A DNA stretch of 64,000 bases from Spiribacter sp. 1M189 (lineage in GTDB: Bacteria > Pseudomonadota > Gammaproteobacteria > Nitrococcales > Nitrococcaceae). The stretch lies in the NCBI RefSeq assembly GCF_040838345.1, contig NZ_JBAKFF010000001.1, positions 744,001 through 808,000 on the forward strand, in the 5' to 3' direction. Of the stretch, positions 63,580 through 64,000 are shown in pieces. Every line of letters starts with the position of its first letter. Position 1 is the stretch's first letter. The position numbers and the translations under genes were made by a program. The notes beneath the pieces are model-generated. The model searched no databases, was not told where the DNA came from, and saw nothing but the letters and a program-made list of their open reading frames with translations.

Positions 63580-63892
63580 GTTCTGCCCATATGCTGCCAA
63601 TGCCTGTCCCAAAGCTTACCGAAGGCACCGGGTTATGCACAGTTGCGGTGCGATGGCGCTTTGCTGCGACGCGCGATGACGGGATAAGGCATTTGGGCGA
63701 ATGTGACAAAGCATATTCTAATTTATAACCTGCAAGCTATTGTTATTATTGGATAAGTAAGATCTGGCGAAGATTCATCCAATTTGACGAGACCCCGCAT
63801 GTTACAAGGGCTTTGGGCCGATCATCGGTAAAGCATCCACAATCTTATCCACAGGTTTTGTGGACAAGATTCGCAACCGCTATGCTGCTCGA
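63580..63892. promoter_or_regulatory. AT-rich intergenic region with DnaA-box-like sites
   Basis: A gene-free 313-bp stretch between divergent genes. It holds two full matches to the DnaA box TTATNCACA: TTATGCACA at 63633-63641 and TTATCCACA at 63845-63853. Near matches are TTGTCCACA on the reverse strand at 63859-63867, GCATCCACA at 63833-63841 and TTATCCAAT on the reverse strand at 63748-63756. An AT-rich block (about 63706-63790) lies between them. The rightmost sites overlap a possible dusB promoter (TTGTGG at 63858-63863, TATGCT at 63881-63886). DnaA-controlled expression or an origin-like element are both possible. Confidence 0.55.
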
Positions 63893-64000
63893 ATGCAGAT
63901 CGGCCCGCACAAAATCGAAGGTGTCGTCTTCCTCGCCCCCATGGCGGGCGTCACCGACCGGCCCTTCCGCGTGCTCTGCCGCCGGCTCGGCGCCGCGCTC
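63893..64000 (+). CDS. dusB: tRNA-dihydrouridine synthase DusB (3' partial)
   Basis: The first 36 codons of a Dus enzyme run to the window edge. The N-terminus [20 protein letters not shown] followed by [12 protein letters not shown] is the DusB start, with FMN-contact [10 protein letters not shown]. In gammaproteobacteria dusB is usually followed by fis, which would lie outside the window. ATG 63893; no strong ribosome-binding site is visible, so a short or leaderless mRNA is possible. Confidence 0.9.
   Translation, partial: MQIGPHKIEGVVFLAPMAGVTDRPFRVLCRRLGAAL

Noticed and set aside
63580-63892. Firm call of a chromosomal origin (oriC)
   Set aside because: DnaA-box-like sites and AT-rich DNA are present, but there is no dnaA, dnaN or mnmG nearby and skew cannot be judged from this window; kept as a finding only.

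Overview
The window is GC-rich, densely packed chromosomal DNA from a Gram-negative gammaproteobacterium. The outer-membrane gene set (lolC/D, msbA, lpxK, kdsB, an Lpp-like lipoprotein, nlpD), the rne/rluC/plsX/fab gene order and the mfd/CsiV pair all point there. A Pol X polymerase, a membrane TraB protein, very short intergenic gaps and many ATGA/GTGA/TTGA gene overlaps suggest the Ectothiorhodospiraceae (for example a Spiribacter-like halophile). That placement is inference from gene content, not a database match. No insertion sequence, prophage, integron or CRISPR array was seen; the window is almost entirely housekeeping DNA.

Layout. 1-7.3 kb: the 3' end of nlpD, a small Mth938-like gene, then alaC-hom-thrC (alanine, homoserine and threonine synthesis), an RpfE-like gene and recJ in one direction. 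7.3-12.8 kb: prc (reverse strand), an alpha/beta hydrolase, a DUF6231-like gene with an orphan parA, then pyrD. 12.8-13.3 kb: tRNA-Ser(UGA) followed by 2.6 tandem copies of a 180-bp repeat that each begin with the tRNA 3' end. 13.3-20 kb: an outer-membrane barrel gene, DUF1244, an L,D-transpeptidase convergent with an Lpp-like lipoprotein, a second L,D-transpeptidase, dusA, tatD and an acyl-CoA ligase. 20-28.3 kb: thiD, an Rrf2 regulator overlapping fdxA, ispG, a YfcG-like GST, mazG, pterin carbinolamine dehydratase, moaC, gpmA, a third L,D-transpeptidase, nagZ and a purine phosphoribosyltransferase.

28.3-42 kb: csiV-mfd on the reverse strand, then a forward envelope cluster sfsA-lolC-lolD-comEC-exbB-exbD-msbA-lpxK-kdsB, which builds and exports LPS and lipoproteins. 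42-47.6 kb: rne with a long leader, divergent rluC, sppA and maf. 47.6-58.1 kb: the yceD-rpmF-plsX-fabH-fabD-fabG-acpP-fabF-pabC-mltG-tmk-holB-ycfH cluster, linking ribosome, phospholipid, fatty-acid, folate, murein and DNA-replication functions. 58.1-64 kb: a TraB membrane protein, polX, a phosphoribosyltransferase, an SDR and a 2-hydroxyacid dehydrogenase, then an AT-rich intergenic region with several DnaA-box-like sites in front of dusB, which runs off the end.

The most unusual structures are the tRNA-Ser/180-bp repeat locus (similar in design to the E. coli tyrT/rtT locus), the DnaA-box-rich region at 63.6-63.9 kb, a Cys-rich insertion in threonine synthase, and the convergent L,D-transpeptidase/Lpp pair.
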